Under the pieces are notes generated by a model. It saw only the letters and a list, made by a program, of their open reading frames with translations, was not told the origin of the DNA and ran no database searches. From assembly GCA_008973525.1 (NCBI GenBank), contig WACJ01000525.1, positions 1,907,066 through 1,971,065 of the forward strand: a DNA stretch of 64,000 nucleotides. Direction: 5' to 3'. Positions 1-15,200 of the stretch are shown here, in pieces. The stretch comes from Stenopsyche tienmushanensis. Lineage: Eukaryota; Arthropoda; Insecta; Trichoptera; Stenopsychidae. Position numbers and translations under genes: made by a program. The stretch's first letter is position 1. Every line of letters starts with the position of its first letter.

Positions 1-2960
1 TTACACAATCAAAGGAAATATTAACGACAGGAACCTTCAGACCGAGCGGTATACTTGTGGAAAATGCTAATAAATAAATTGCAGTTATGTGAGAATACTG
101 TAAAAAAATGTACTTTTAACAGCATTTCAAGCATTCTTAATGACAACACTCATTCATAGATAAAATACTTTTTTCGATTCTTTTAATGCAAAAGGAAAAA
201 TGTTTTAAAAATGAAATGTGCAATAAAATATATATGTATATCATAAAATGAAGCATTTGCAGTGAAGATTTTTAAGCATTATAAAGAATGAAAATATAAT
301 AAGGCATAATAAAGAAGATAAAATAAACGATTATTTGATTGCATATATTATTCGTCTTATTGCGCTGAATCTTCACTTTTATCTTATTTAATACCTAATT
401 TATGATATTGAAAATGCTAATAATAGCCCTGATTTTCAATGCACAATCAATAATAAATAGACTTTAAAAATTTACTATTGCTCATATAAATGTGTTTAAA
501 ATAATAATAGTAAAAAGCGGTGTGAAATGAATGGTTCTTTGATGTTATGGTTGTTTTTGTGAAATGTACATACTTGATCACTAATTGTACATAAATAAAA
601 TAATATAACGGGGTTTTTCTTCTAAAAAAGGTCAATGAATTTATAAAAACAGATAAAAAACCATGCATATAATATAATACTAAGCATAGATTAATAGAAG
701 GGCATTTCACACTTTAGGATAATTATGTACAGTATAATACATTGAGCTGGAATGTATTTTGGTATGGTTATTTGGTATGATGAGCTGAATAAATTAATTT
801 TATTAAAATTATAATTTTTCAGGATTATATAGTATTTTAATTTGAACCAGAAAAGGTTGCCGTTTAAAGTTCTTGACAAATTAATACAAACAAGTATTCA
901 TATGATCATAAGCTGATGCAAAATATTAGTATAGTGGGTCAGTTTATAAATTCTTATTATAAATGTTGACATTCAAAATTCAAATTGTCGAATAACAGTT
1001 TTTCATACCAATAAATTTGGTAGATTGGAAGCATTTCCATTTATTTCCAATTGATCGTCTTGATCCAGGTTTACACTGATTTCCTGGATCTGAAAAGGTA
1101 AATACTGAGATGATTAATTAAAGTCAGGCAGTCAAAAGTCAAGTATATTTTAAAAACGATGATATTTACTTGACTCATATGTACGTACGCAATTAAATGA
1201 ATTGTATTCAAATAATTTTATCCTAACGTTAATACATGTGGAAAATAATGAGAACCACTACATGAACTTTAATCCTATTATGATCTTAAGAAGTGCATAT
1301 GTAAAAGTAGATAAAATATTTTTTGTCTTTGCGATAAATCAATTTGACTAAAAAATAAAAAAAACAGTATCTTTGATACATAATTTAATACATGTTGATG
1401 TTAATGTATAAAATAATATATGTATAAAATTATATATGTATAAAATTATATATCTAAAAATCAAGCAATATAAAAACCGATAAGGATGTATTTCTAATAT
1501 GATATACCAAATCCATAATCTAGATGCAATGATTTATTAGAAGTTTGACTTACTAATTTAATCTACATACTAATAATAAGGGCGGCAGCGACTGAAATTT
1601 TCCATTTCTACAAAGCTAATTTATATATTAAAGACAGTGTTTATGCAATGTAAATCAGGAAAGATACAGTCTAGCAAGCATTCAATATTGCGGACATTAA
1701 TAACAAATTTAAAATATGATTAACTGTTACATCTGCATTCAATTTAAATCTACAAAACTGCTTTTTTATCTACAAGTAGTTTACATGAATTATTGTTAAA
1801 TAAATCTCATATATTTTCGATACAAGGTGACAAAAATATTCATTTAGAGGCCTCAAAAATTGTTATAATTATCAGCAACAATATCATCACGGACTGCCGT
1901 TTTGTTTACTTGTAATATCAAAACAACAAAATGAGAAAGAATCAGCTTTGTAGGAATTATTACACAAATAATGTCGCTACCTTCTGTACTATAAGATAAA
2001 TTAACCAATTAAATATGTAAGAATTAATTATGTAAAAAAATCAAATCAATGTTTTATTAAATTTCTAAGCAATGTCTCAATTTCAATGAGCAATATCTGA
2101 CAATAGAGCAATTTTTTGAATTGTGTAGAAGGCAACATCTCACATCACTGTTATTGGTGTTTAAAATTGCATATTAAATGAAAAAAAACAAAAAATTATA
2201 ATAAAATATAATAGCTTAATACAGTAAAAAATAAAGTTAAATATAAGTGTAATTCCGAATGGAATTAAAGAAACTGTGTTAATAATAACTATACAAAATA
2301 TTCAATAATTAAACTTAACTACACAATAAAGCAAATAACATAAAAATTATTGAATAACAGAACGACGACAACATTGAAAAAATAAAGGGAATTACATTTG
2401 GTGAAGCGGAATAATTAATTTTGTTACACACTTAATAGAGCTGAGAATGAGTTATCGCAGAAAGAAATATAATAAAATTATATCGAGAATATCAAGAAAT
2501 ATCTTTTACATAAGATTAAAATATAAAAACAAAATAAATTGAATGATATACCTTCTTGAAGCAAATTAAATTTGTATTTTAAACATAACTCCTATCAACA
2601 TTCATATCACAGAAACTATTTATTTTTATTAATACTAAACAATTATTACTTAAAAAAAATATTTTAAAGGAAGCATTATTTTCATACATAATATAAATAA
2701 AAGTTTATTTAAAAAATCCTCAGCAAGGATATATTGTCATGGTTGAACAATCTGTTAATATTTAAGCCATTTTCCTTAATTTACTGTGCTTTTTACAATA
2801 CATTTACTTGTGCAAAAATATAAACTAAGCTACAAAATAATAAAAAAAACTTAAAACTAAAATACATAGTAAAGCATATTCTCTAAACTACTACACTACA
2901 GAAAGACACTTATATAAATGAAAAGTTGCTCGATAACGTCGCCATCAGTAAAAAAAACAT
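1..2960. other. AT-rich DNA downstream of DAGL, no gene seen
   Basis: May include distal 3' UTR. Short open frames on either strand have no recognisable motif and look like chance in AT-rich sequence. A short AT tandem repeat (about 16-bp unit, roughly three copies) lies near 1405-1453. Confidence 0.6.
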
Positions 2961-2961
2961 A

Positions 2962-2967
2962 TTTATT
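2962..2967 (-). promoter_or_regulatory. Candidate polyadenylation signal of DAGL
   Basis: AATAAA on the minus strand about 130 nt after the DAGL stop codon, the nearest canonical signal. The surrounding DNA is very AT-rich, so further signals occur by chance downstream and the true 3' end is uncertain. Confidence 0.35.
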
Positions 2968-3096
2968 TAATACTCATAGTATATAAAACCTCAACCGTGG
3001 TCCATCATGTGTATGTGCAACGTTTCACTTCACTTTTTACAACATTGCGGTAAGAGTGCAAACTATTAAAGCTAAGCAGAGAAAGTGCGTCATCAC

Positions 3097-3283
3097 TCAA
3101 ATAATCAAGTTCTTGTGATGATGGCGATCAACGCCATCTGGCAGTTCTACCTTGTTTAAAGCCTCCAAAACTTTATCGGGCATGTGATCTTGTATCATCC
3201 CCGGTGAAATTAGCACCTCGTCAAAATCAGTATTTTCAGCCCATACAGCTTGATATACGGGCTCGCGTTTTTTCACCATTTTA
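3097..3283 (-). CDS. inaE: DAGL terminal exon and stop
   Basis: 187 nt, acceptor TTTTTTGTAG. It encodes KMVKKREPVYQAVWAENTDF, then DEVLISPGMIQDHMPDKVLE and ALNKVELPDGVDRHHHKNLI plus I before the stop. REPVYQA-WA, F-EVLISP-M--DHMPD--L-AL is the conserved C-terminal end of the lipase domain. The protein stops 20 residues after that block, without the long tail of DAGL-alpha. Confidence 0.95.
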
Positions 3284-6200
3284 CTACAAAAAATACATTT
3301 ATTAAGAAACACAAATAAACACCGGGTTAAATCGGTTCAATTTGAATTAATAATTAGGAATGAGTATAGGGTGTTATATAAAAACAACTATATAGCATTT
3401 ATCTAAATGATGGGGTGCATGCTTAATGCGAGACACAAGACTAACCTCCAGTGAGATTCGTATTGCCTTCTGAAAGCGAAAAATAAAGCAAAGCATGAGC
3501 AAATGATTTTATTGAATGAAATGAATGCTAGAATGAATACATATTGTGATGAAATATCTAAATATGAATCGTGCAACTTAAATAGTATCAGATCTTCAGT
3601 GATATTTTTAAAGTGAATTATCTTGATATGGTAGTCGTTTTATTTGTGCTCTTAAATATGCTAAATAAAATGTTTAACACGTTTTTCGATACTAACTGAG
3701 AATGACCCGGGTGATGTCTAACAAGATGAAGAATACGTCCTGGCGGTAAGAGTGGTCGGTGAAGAGTAAGAGTTCCGCCACTTTCAGGATGAACGACACC
3801 TGAACGAGCTACATCTTTGGCCTGTGAGACATATTTAAAATTATGAGTTCTAGATATGCAGCATATATATTTTATTATTTTATATACATATGATCGATCA
3901 TGCCTGTTGATATTTAGCAAGTCCTGTAGCACCACTTGCTGAAAGGGCTACAGCTGATCTTGGTTGTCGATTACAGCAGCATACCGCACTACAAACAATT
4001 GTCTTCCACTAAAAATAATGAAAATAATAAATTAAATGATTTCAGATATAAGTTTATATAAATATTTTGCAGTATGTATTTTAAAAAATACCTTTGGATC
4101 TACACTTCTTTGTATAGCATTTATTAAATCAGCTCTCAATGCTTCCAATTGATGTAGACCTATTCTTGGAACAACGTCTTTTCCTAACACCACTGAAGTT
4201 GTAAATTCTTTACTGTATTGTACTGCCGGCATGCTATAAAAGTAAAAATCAATAAAGAAACTCAACTAAATTCAATTACAACGTTCAAAATAATTTGAAA
4301 GTACCTTAAAAGACCTCCGGGTGGACTATAACTATAACATAATAAATCGGGATATCGAGGTCGCAACAATATGGCAAGAATTGCTGCTGTTCCAGCACCA
4401 AGAGAATGCCCAACTAGTACTAATCTATATTCATCAGTAGAACGATCACGATTACTTTTAAATGCATTTTCTAGTAGTTGTTCCCTTTGCAATTTATTGT
4501 AAATATATTCAGCCGCATGAACCATCCCTAAAATATTAAATTTTGTATTATTTTTGCTATATACATAATCTTAATTATTAATTAAAATACATACACATAA
4601 ACGTATAAATATACTACCTTTGTGTCCAAACCAGTCTTCAATAGGTGGCGTTAAAGGTAACGGCTCACCTTCAGCATTTAAATCCGTCATGACGTCCTAA
4701 AATTATATTTATTGAGTGATAAACATTTTAATATACACGTATATTCGGTGATATTCTAAAATGTGTTTACTTTCATGCTTAAAGTTCCTCTGATGCTTAA
4801 TACAACCGTTCTTTTCTCATGATCGACGGCGATGAAGAATGGCGTTTCAGCTACGTCAACATGGTACGTTGCATAGGTGATATCGACCTGATAAAATCAT
4901 TAATTATTTACAAATATAATTTGAATTTATTATGTGGTTGAAATCAACAATAAAAACTTACATCACCAACTTTCAGTAAGTGTCTAAGGGCTGTGTAATT
5001 GCATTGGCAGCAATTATCATGAACGACCGTTGCTCCTCCTACGGTACCGCCGCAACAGCATCTATAAAATAACATCGTCATAAGTGAAAATTTTGTATTA
5101 TAATATTGAATTAATATTAATTATATCGTATTTTACCTGAGTGAAGCGCAGAAACCGCATGCACTCGACGCTGTACTCGTCATCAAGAACATTGGCCAGC
5201 CATACGCTCCTAACGCATAATGCATATAATGAACAACAGTCTGTAAAATTAAATATTTATTAAATTTAAAACTGCCATCAAAACAAATAAAACTATCGTA
5301 TATATATATAAATATTTAATCAACCTGAAACATTTCCAATTCTGCTGGATCATTCAATGCTAAAAATTGAGTTTTAGATGTTACCGGAACACCAGATAGA
5401 AATTCATACACATCATTTTTTCTCTGTAAAAATCAAACATTATTAAAACGGTGTATTTATTGTATAAACATATAAATTAAATTATTAGCAGACTGACTTG
5501 TTTAACTATGGCTTGTTGTTCAATCTTTTGAAATTGCCTCAAAAGCACTAGCCCAGCGACGACATCCGATGGCACTACATCTAATTCTCTGAAGAAATCG
5601 CTTAATAAACGAGCAATGTCTGTAAAACTGCTCCTATAAATGTATTTTTTTAAAAAAAGGTTAATATCATGTAATTTTATTAATGAAACTCATGTTTGTG
5701 AAAGCATTATTTTTACCTATTTCTATCGGATGGTCGCATACAACAAAATAATATTCTGCATCGATGGTCCCAACTATCTTGATAAGCTCTAAGTACTTTT
5801 CTGCAAAGACATAATATATTGAATTGAATGTATAATTTTTAAATAATTCAATTGTATAGTCGAATTAATTATACCTTTGTCTCCAATTTCGATTCCTACT
5901 TCCCGAGCGACGTTGATTGAGTCTTGATTCTGCGCGTTGATATCGTTTGAGTTTGACCCAGGAACGTCCAGCGGCATCCCAAGTACACCAACATGTTCCA
6001 ACAACGCTTCCAACGACACAAAATCCGCTTACCACCAAACCTGAAAATATTAATTGTTAAAATTGAATTTTAAAAATAATCATAACTGCATTATCAGTTG
6101 ATGTGATTAATGCATCAATTACAATAATATCTGTTAAAATGTATTAATTCAGCAGATATTCGTGACCGATTCTAATTCAAGCACGATACAAAAATAGAAT

Positions 6201-9200
6201 AAGCTTTATACAAGTGATGTATAATTGAAACATCGATTCTATAATTAATTGTATACACAGCGATATAATCAGTGATCTAAATGCTCGGAGAATACCGAGC
6301 ACTTTTAATTTGCACATCAAGATCAAACTATATTGATACAGCAGAGCTGAAGAGAAAAACTAACAATTAATTATGGAAGGGCTCGCTATGTTTATAAAAG
6401 GAACGTGCGACCTTTGGTATTTTAATCTACATATTCATATAGTATTCTTGGAATAATCTATTCTAATACTGAAATCGATTCGATGATATTTCTTTAATTC
6501 TTGGAGCCTTGTTATAACCGAAAATGATATTAACATAAATGCTTCAGCAAATCAAATACGCTTCTTATGTCATACATTAGGTTGTTTTGGTAAAACATGT
6601 GTTTTTCTGGGTGTTTGCCAAATGGTTATCACGTTTTTTGTTTATTCAAAAGAGAATTGGCAAAAATGTATAAGCCAATTATGTATTAAAGACAACACAA
6701 ATTGAAGATAATCATTATGGCGTATTAATAGAATGTTTTTCCACATTTTCTCGTTTGAAGTTAATTTTTCAGTTATTTTCTGGATTAATGGTTATTTCGA
6801 AATTAAATTAATCGGCATCATCAGCTAGATGGAATCCATTGCGGAATAAAGACCTCTACGATACGCTTCCATGCTTCCATTCTTTAATCTCTATCCAGTG
6901 CTAATTTCATAACAATACGTTTCATATCGTCGGTTTGCCTCGCTAATTGATCTGCCCATGGCCATATCGAATGTTCTATTTTATACAACAAACAAAGAAT
7001 TCTATTATCTCAATTTAACTATTGAACATTTTGAAAATAAGCTATGAACTATTTATTATATTTTATGAAAAAAAATCTTAATGTGCCAAAATACACTACG
7101 CTTTATATGGATTATATGGGCGTACCACATGAACGTTCGGAATTCTAAGGTGAGAATTTAAACGCCATTACTTTTACAAAACAGTAGCTATTTGAACAAA
7201 ATTATCTTAATTAACTTTAATAGTCGTTTGTTAAACAGGAAACTAAATTATTTATTGTTTGGCGAAATTATTTATTGGCAAAAAAGACGAATGTGGTAAG
7301 ATCTTGGTTTATATTGAATTCGTCGCTAAATTTTTAGTTTCTTTTATATTTCACATCAATATGATGATGAAGCTGTTATGGCTTTCCCTAATTTTATGTA
7401 GTAATTTATTGGCATTCAACCACTGGACTCAACAACTAGATATTTTCCTGTTGTATAAAATCCATTTTCATTCCAATAATGATGCGATTTAAATATGTAA
7501 TTTTATCATTACGAATTATCAACGAAAAACACAATGTAGGAGTATAAAAAGTGGGTGGCAAAGAAGTCGCTCGCTACGGGCGCAACTGGGCTTGGGGCGC
7601 AAAACACAGAATACCGACCCGGTCAAGAGTTGCACATAGTTTTTGTTTTACTTGACCATTCTACTTTATATGAATCAACACTGATCGACTTTGTCCGTAC
7701 TAAATTGATTATATATACTAAATTGTCTAACCCCTCTTTTCTTCATTATCAAAGATAACGATATTTCGACCGATTGTAAAATTTAAACAACCCACCCGAT
7801 CAGTCTTCTTCGAACAACTTCGTTTTGTAATGGGAGTTCGTAATCGTTCTGTAGACATATTTAAACATGGCGTCCGATTGCGAGGCGCTCATTCTTCATA
7901 TCAGTGGTCCGAAAAGCGGACCGATTGGACACATAGATCTTGCGGCCACTCCGTCCTCTTTTAGATCTTTTTGCGGCATTTTTTATGATATGTACGATCA
8001 CGAAAGCTCCCTCAGAGGCAAACGCATCTTCCGCACAAAAAAAGATTTAAGTGTATCTGACAATGGATATAGCTTTTTAAGGAGATCTTAGCATTTTTCA
8101 AGAAATCTACAGATATGCATACAATTGGACATATTATTTTACAAGCCACAAATTCGCACATGTATTTATGCGAGTAGAGAAAGTAGGCTATGTTACACTC
8201 GCGAAAATGACAAATTGAATCCATTACATTTATTAGAAGCGAAAAAGCTAATAAGCTTAACACAACAGCACTGCTTCTTTCTGGTATTGATTTTATTTTG
8301 CTTCAGCCGATAAACATGCAAATGTGATATTTGATCCGGGAAAGCCTTCGATTTCCATAGCCGAGACGAGAAAATTTGCCTAAAATAAAACACGCTCGTA
8401 TCTGTCTAATTCGTCAGTCCTTCTCAAGTTTTATGTCGAAAGGATTAGCATAAAGTATTTACATCTGAGGGTTAGATCTCGAGTCGAACACTCGAAGGCG
8501 AAGTACGCGCATTTATTTGAATGTCGACTTGTCACGAGATGAATGGATATGATAACCGAGTCCCGATAAATGTCACGGATTTGGATAGCGTGAGACAAAT
8601 CCGTCAATCAGGTCATTGGCGACCTTTTCGGGGATTCACTTTGAATGCCGTTTTGTCTATTTAATAACACAAAAGGTCCCATCGCCGTTGACATTTCACT
8701 AACCGAAGCGAAGACCGCCCCAAAACCACCCGAGAAATTATTTTTTCTCAGATCTGGACGACAGCCTATTTTAAGAGCACCCCCAGAAGCCTTGCGTAAT
8801 TCTATAATGCGACGATATCGGTTTTTAAATTAAGAGGGTCATATTAAATATAATGATCGGGGGGATGTGCGAACGATGGGATGATGTAATCCCATCAATT
8901 TTGTCAGTCGTTAGTCAGACTTCCAGCTGCGATACAACATTAAATCTCTATTGTATAAAGCATCATTATTAACAAATTGGGTTCGAAGTCTTCGGCGAAC
9001 GTCACAAAGTCCAGATTGGAGCAACCCCTAAATAAATTAATTTTGAAAAATCTGCTAGAAATATTTTTGCAAACATTTTCTGGAATTAATAAAGAAAACG
9101 ACAGAAAACTACCATATCACGAGAGAGTTGGTCATATAGTCACTTATTTTCAAAATCATATAATCCAGGCTTATTTCATTTAGATTATTTTCTATTTCGA

Positions 9201-12200
9201 TATTTAAATTAAGTCCTACGACAGAGACGTGTTTTAATTATGAATATTTGAAGAAAAATAGTTTTGCAAGCAATCAAAAGAAGTTCCGTGGGGATTAAAT
9301 CAATAAAAGGAATGAGGGAGAAGTGTAAAAATATTTATATTTTAAGGACATCCCTCTCTCTTTCTTACTTATTTTTTTACTGTTTATACAAAAGGATCCG
9401 TTGACTATTTCTTCTCTGTGAATTAATAAAATATTGTAATTAACATCATACTAAGAAATTCAAACAGGACACGAATCATCCTTGCAGTATAAAAAAGATG
9501 AGCTATGCCATAAATGATCAATTTGAGCATTATATTTTTTAGATCGTAAATTAATGTTTGTACATTTGGGTCTGTTTTTATGCGATTTTGAAGTTATGCG
9601 GTTTTCAAAAGTAATGGAACTTGTCCATAATTTTTCTATAGAGCACAAAGCTTTTTTTATGCGAATGCGCATAAAAAAAGTATAAAAGCCATCCACATTT
9701 AGAGCATCCAAATGTAAAAATAGTTTTTCTTCCATCCAACACATGTTTAATTCAGCCACCAGATTAGGGCGATATTGCTGACTTCGACATTATCAACTGA
9801 AATCATTACTTTGGCAAATCAACTTGGTGGAGAAGGGTTCGATACTTTTTTCAATATTATGTCGATGAATTTCTTGAGGATACTCCCTTGAATGATATTA
9901 TTGGTTTGATGATATATGCCAGCAAAGGAGCATAAGAGTTGCATGTCTTCATATCACGAACTCTGTAAAAAAATGATTGGTGACAAAGTTTTTTTTATGC
10001 GATTTTTGCTACATTTCATCACATTGATTTGATGTTATGCGGTTTTTTAAAATAACGGAACCTATCCCTAAGTTTTCTATGTAATTTAAGTTTTTTTTAT
10101 GCGGATTTTTTATATGCGACTCCCCGTGGAACGTATCTAAAAAAATGCTTCAAACTCACGGGCGAGAGAAGTGAAACTTTTTAGTACCTGGAATCTTTGA
10201 TTTTATGCATTGTTATTGTCTTTTTTCTAGCTAAAATATAAAGCTGTATTTGTGTAATATATAATAAAATAGGCAAACTAGTCTAGTTGTGGCTTTATAC
10301 TACGTATGAATACATATATACAATAAAATATGCGACGAAGTCTAAGACTTAGTAATTCTCCTTCTCTTCAAACCAACTGACGCTTGGCGTTTCACTTTTC
10401 GTCTCGTTCAGTCCAATTTACCCTATCATGTCTATAGACGTTTGCGGCGTTTATTTGCCGCGAAAAATTGCACCGTTTATTTGTCGTTTATGTTTTAAAT
10501 AAATAAGGAATTGTACTCTTAAGAGCCATTTCAGGTTTCTAAATATAATTTCTATGAACTTTACAAAGTTTTGTAATCCGAGGCAAATGTATACTTTAAG
10601 AAACAACGATTTCCCGACAGGAGCCAAAATCTTCTAACAAACATTCTGAGAATCGATATTCAATGCATGGATTTAGAAGGTGTTTCCAGCGGCATTAGAC
10701 CCCTAACCCTATAAATACAATATCCTCACCTTCCACGCCAGAATGCCTATCCTCCACTTTTGTTTTTTAAGAGTCTTTCGCAGAATTACGCTCCGCATCC
10801 CGTTCCAAGGCGTCTTCATAACTTATGAATGGAACCCTCCCTCCGAATCCCATCCTCAATGTGAACCCATTAAATCCAGAACGGGACATCCTGCGGTTTG
10901 ATAAGCCATCAGTAAACTCCATAACCCATTTATGGCCTTCCGGAACAATCCTTTTTTATTAACAATTTATCCTCCACTCCACAGCTCAGTATTCATTTAC
11001 ACATTAATGTTCACTACCCGGCTTTGTATCATATCGGAAGATAAGACGACGTCCCTTCCCTCCAGATGAAAATAACCAAGTCAAAAAATACGACAGCCCC
11101 ATGGCTGACAATACAAATATATTTCATTGGGGTGATTCGCTCGAAGCAAGAAAGAAAAATGGATGATTAACAACATTCAAACGGCAATCTATGGTGCTTT
11201 AAAAACATCCATAATCTGAATTTAGCACGCTGTATTTGCCAGCTTTATATTTATTAAAATATATGGATTTTTTTATAAAAATAAGATTGAAATATATTCA
11301 TAGAGCTGATTATAAATGCTATTCGTTGAGATAGATCTGAGCGTTCCCATGGAAATACAAATGACAAACAAACGACAGATGGTGCCAGGCTTGTTGATAT
11401 ATGATGACGGGATGGTGATGATGATAGGAGGTTTGTGGTTTGCATTCATTATTTTATTGCATAGAGTAAGTTCAAATATGTTGTTATTTTGAGCAGTTTC
11501 TATATATGCAAATGAAATCTAAAACATATATGATGGATGAAAGGTTCATTGTAGAAGGGCCTACAGTCTCAAGCCACTCTCCCTAACTGCACTTTTGATT
11601 TTTAGCCATTGTTAGTGAGTCAGTGTAATCATTGAGGCAGACACGAGAACAATGGTACAAGGAGTTGTACAAAGACAAAATATGCACCTAGCATAGACAT
11701 TTTAAAAAATAGGGAAGCTGTCGGTGTGCTGTATAGTTGCCTTATAAATCATCCATCCAATGGAAGACGATGCTTAGGGCCCTAGTCAAACTTAAATTCT
11801 ATTATCAAGAATCATCTGGTCGAATAATATGGATGATATCTAAGTAAATTATTATATTGCGAGAAAATGAACACATTGGGCATGTATTGTGATTTGGTGC
11901 AATGGCGTAAAGAGACTTGTTTGATGTTTATATAAAATACCTTCCCTTGTTTATCTGAAAAAAAGAATACTCTCGGAAAATAAAACTTTGTGCCATTTTA
12001 GCGCCACAACGATTTTCACATTTTAGGGCTTTTCAGCACTTTTTAATGGTTAAACATACACAACAAAAGAAGTCATAAAAAAGATGTTGAAACATTTATT
12101 GCTTCAAACGATTGTATATTCTTTGAATCTGACATTAAAAAAATGTTTAATAGTCGAAGGAATGGCTGTGGAAAATGATAGACAATGCTCTAAAATTATT

Positions 12201-15200
12201 ATATATTTCCGCATTCACTATGAATCCATTTTCATTTTTACACATCACCGCAAAATTGTTATTTGTCACAAAACTTCAAATCATGCTTCAGACGTTCCCG
12301 GCACATTTAATATTATAGTTGTTCGGCGCTACAATATGTTCAAGAAACACTCTTTTAGAGTGCATCTATATATTATAAATGTGGTCTGCACTTGAGGGAT
12401 TCGAACGCCCTGTTTTATAGCCGCCAATGTGAATAACGCAAAAAAGCTGGCCAAATAAATTTATTGAATTGCGGTTGAACATCCCCGTTGGCTTCTTAAA
12501 TGGTGACATTCTTTCTTCAAGTCGGCTCATTATATTTACATAAATTTAGTTTTTATTGGCTTTAGACTTGAACGAGCGAAAGTCCCTCTTCCTCCGTTCG
12601 CTTTATGGCAACTGAATTCTGAGAGATAAAAAGGAAGTTACATTGTTTAAAGAAAATTCTCCCCTGTTTGCTAATATGGTTAAGAAAGAGCGATGCGAAA
12701 AGTTTTTTTTTGCGGAAAGAAGATAAACCTGCCGACATCGTTCGTTTCTTCCTTTTTGGGTTGACGTCGTACATAGACGGAAGTTAAAAATGCTATTCTT
12801 AAATTATATTGAATCAATACAAAATTCAATACAAATTCAAGTTAAAGAACCACAGCCTATCTATGGCTATTAAATAACGAGACTACACTTAGACCTTTAG
12901 AAATAAGCGTCAATCGTAGGCTCAATCAAAGGATTTGTTACCCTAATCAGAGGAAAATTATGACTGGATACGAAATCCATTTGCTACAGTTTTCGACATC
13001 ATATTTGTGTTAGCTTTCTTTCTCAATAATAACTAATATGAAAACTAAAAAACAAGAAAGACTTACGAATTTAGACGAAGAATTGAGGGTAGCTATATCA
13101 AATATTCGACCTAATATTTCTGATATCTGCAAAAGCCAACAAGCTCAGATATCACATTAATTGATCATATAAATTCCATTATGTTAAGCAGGGACTTCAT
13201 TTTAGGTATTAAGCATTTTTTTTTATAATTTAATTTAAAAAGAAAATATGTAATAAAAATTATGTCCACATTTTTTTTTCGACTTTGTAATTTTCTTGCA
13301 CAGCTACTTTTTCCTATCATCAAAATTGTACCGTGACTTCAAAAAGGTTGAGAGCCACTGGATTAGATTATTCACACAGACACAGAAGTGAATATATTTT
13401 TTGAGAATCAGTTTTCAGCTTACAGCAAGATAAGCTTTCATTCACTGTAGTAAAAAACAACAAATAACTCTCCCAGCTTCTATCCAACAACGGTTTGAGT
13501 TATTGAATAGTTTTTTTTTTAAATGGAATATGCGCTAAAAGAGCTCAATGTAATGTTTCTTTTGAAACGGCAAATAATGAATGCAGATCCTAATGTTGAG
13601 AGTACAATGAAATAAGAGAAAGATACGCAGAGAAATAGAAAATTAAATTAATCGCTATGAAGCAATGCAGTGTTACTCAAACTACGACCCTCAGACTGAC
13701 AAATAAAATTCAAAATAATCTACAATTAATACTAATTAGGGGATGGTGAAGCTTCAAATAGGGTGTCGATTAATTAGATTTAAGATTTGTTTGAATTTCT
13801 ATACGTAACCTGCAGATGTGTTCATAATCAGACAATAGCGACACATTTTAAAATGTATAACAACATATTCTAAGCATTCCCATGGATGTACAAATAACAG
13901 ACTTATAACTTAAGCATTAATTCTTTAATAAAGATATGAAATAAATATTAATATTTCTCAAAAGATGCATTTCATTGATTCAATTATTAAATACAATTCA
14001 TAATATTCTAAATTGAATAAGCAGGGTAAAAATTCAAAATTAAATTTTCATTGTGGTTTAGCTTTGTGAATTTTCCCCCTGAATTAACCACAATAATCCG
14101 AATATTTCTGTATAGCAAATTTTAATACATTCTGTTTAATATAAATTCTCTCTTATTACTGAGGATAAAATGCCCAAACAAATTTGACAAAAAAGCGACT
14201 AAATAAGAAAATAGACACGATAAGGCTGCATTTAGATTTACATCACTAATTGAATCAGATCACGCCAAAACACCGTATTATTATCACAGAAAATTGAAAA
14301 TCTATCTAGATTCTATAACACATTAGCATTTAAGATTGGCAACGTAAATAGAATGGGCGTTTGAATACCTAATTAATAGATAATTTATTACCAAAATAGA
14401 AAATTGGGGCGATAATTGGACGTTTTATGATAGTTTTCTTCTAACTTCAACAACTAGTTATAAATTCAGCTTAATCACATATAATAAATAATCCTACTTA
14501 AAATAAGTAGACTAAATCGAATTTTCATAGTAAGTGCATTGTAAACGATTAAAATAAATATTAAATTTGATCAATGCAAAATGAGTAATATTTTTGTTGT
14601 TATGAGAAAGAATGTTCAGGGATTAAATAGGAAAAATTATGGATATGTTGCCTTCTGATTATCATCTGTTTAGTCCCCTAGATTCTTCCATCCAGGATGA
14701 ACGATTTCGATACAAGGATGAAATTAAAATTCACCTTCTTACATATTTTGATTCAAACGCCTCATTATTTCATAATGAAGGGGTTGAAAATTTAGATCAA
14801 AAATGCGAGATAAAAGAAAAAGAATAAGGATGATATATGAAAATGGAATCGATATACTCCCTCTCACATCAAGAATTTCTCGGAAAAAGGAAGAAAAAAA
14901 AACTCCTCACGTAAAGTTCAGGCTCACGTAGACTCCCATATAATAAGATCTCGAATGAATTAAGTCGGTCGACTAAGCAAGACAGTCCTAAGAGTCGTCT
15001 TAATTAAATAGAGTCGTTCATAAGCGAGCATACGAGGACGTGCGACCCGAAGGCGTCGTGTATTTTTATTCTTATTAAAATTCATACAATTTGATTAGCG
15101 CCCTTCAACCCTCGTAACCTTTCGACCCCTTTTTCAACCACTCATCTCCACTCTGATGTCTTTTTTCAGTTCTATTTAAAGATACAAGGATGTTCTCTCG

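Noticed and set aside
9460..9759. 99-residue minus-strand open frame
   Set aside because: It lies across the end of a Tigger-like remnant whose coding sense is the plus strand; the encoded sequence shows no family motif.
12084..12395. 103-residue plus-strand open frame
   Set aside because: Low-complexity, AT-driven composition with no domain, no splice context and no upstream signal.
12380..12460. GGGATTCGAACGCC, a tRNA T-arm/B-box-like word (minus strand)
   Set aside because: No matching acceptor stem or A-box at the correct distance, so no cloverleaf can be drawn. At most a tRNA-derived SINE trace.
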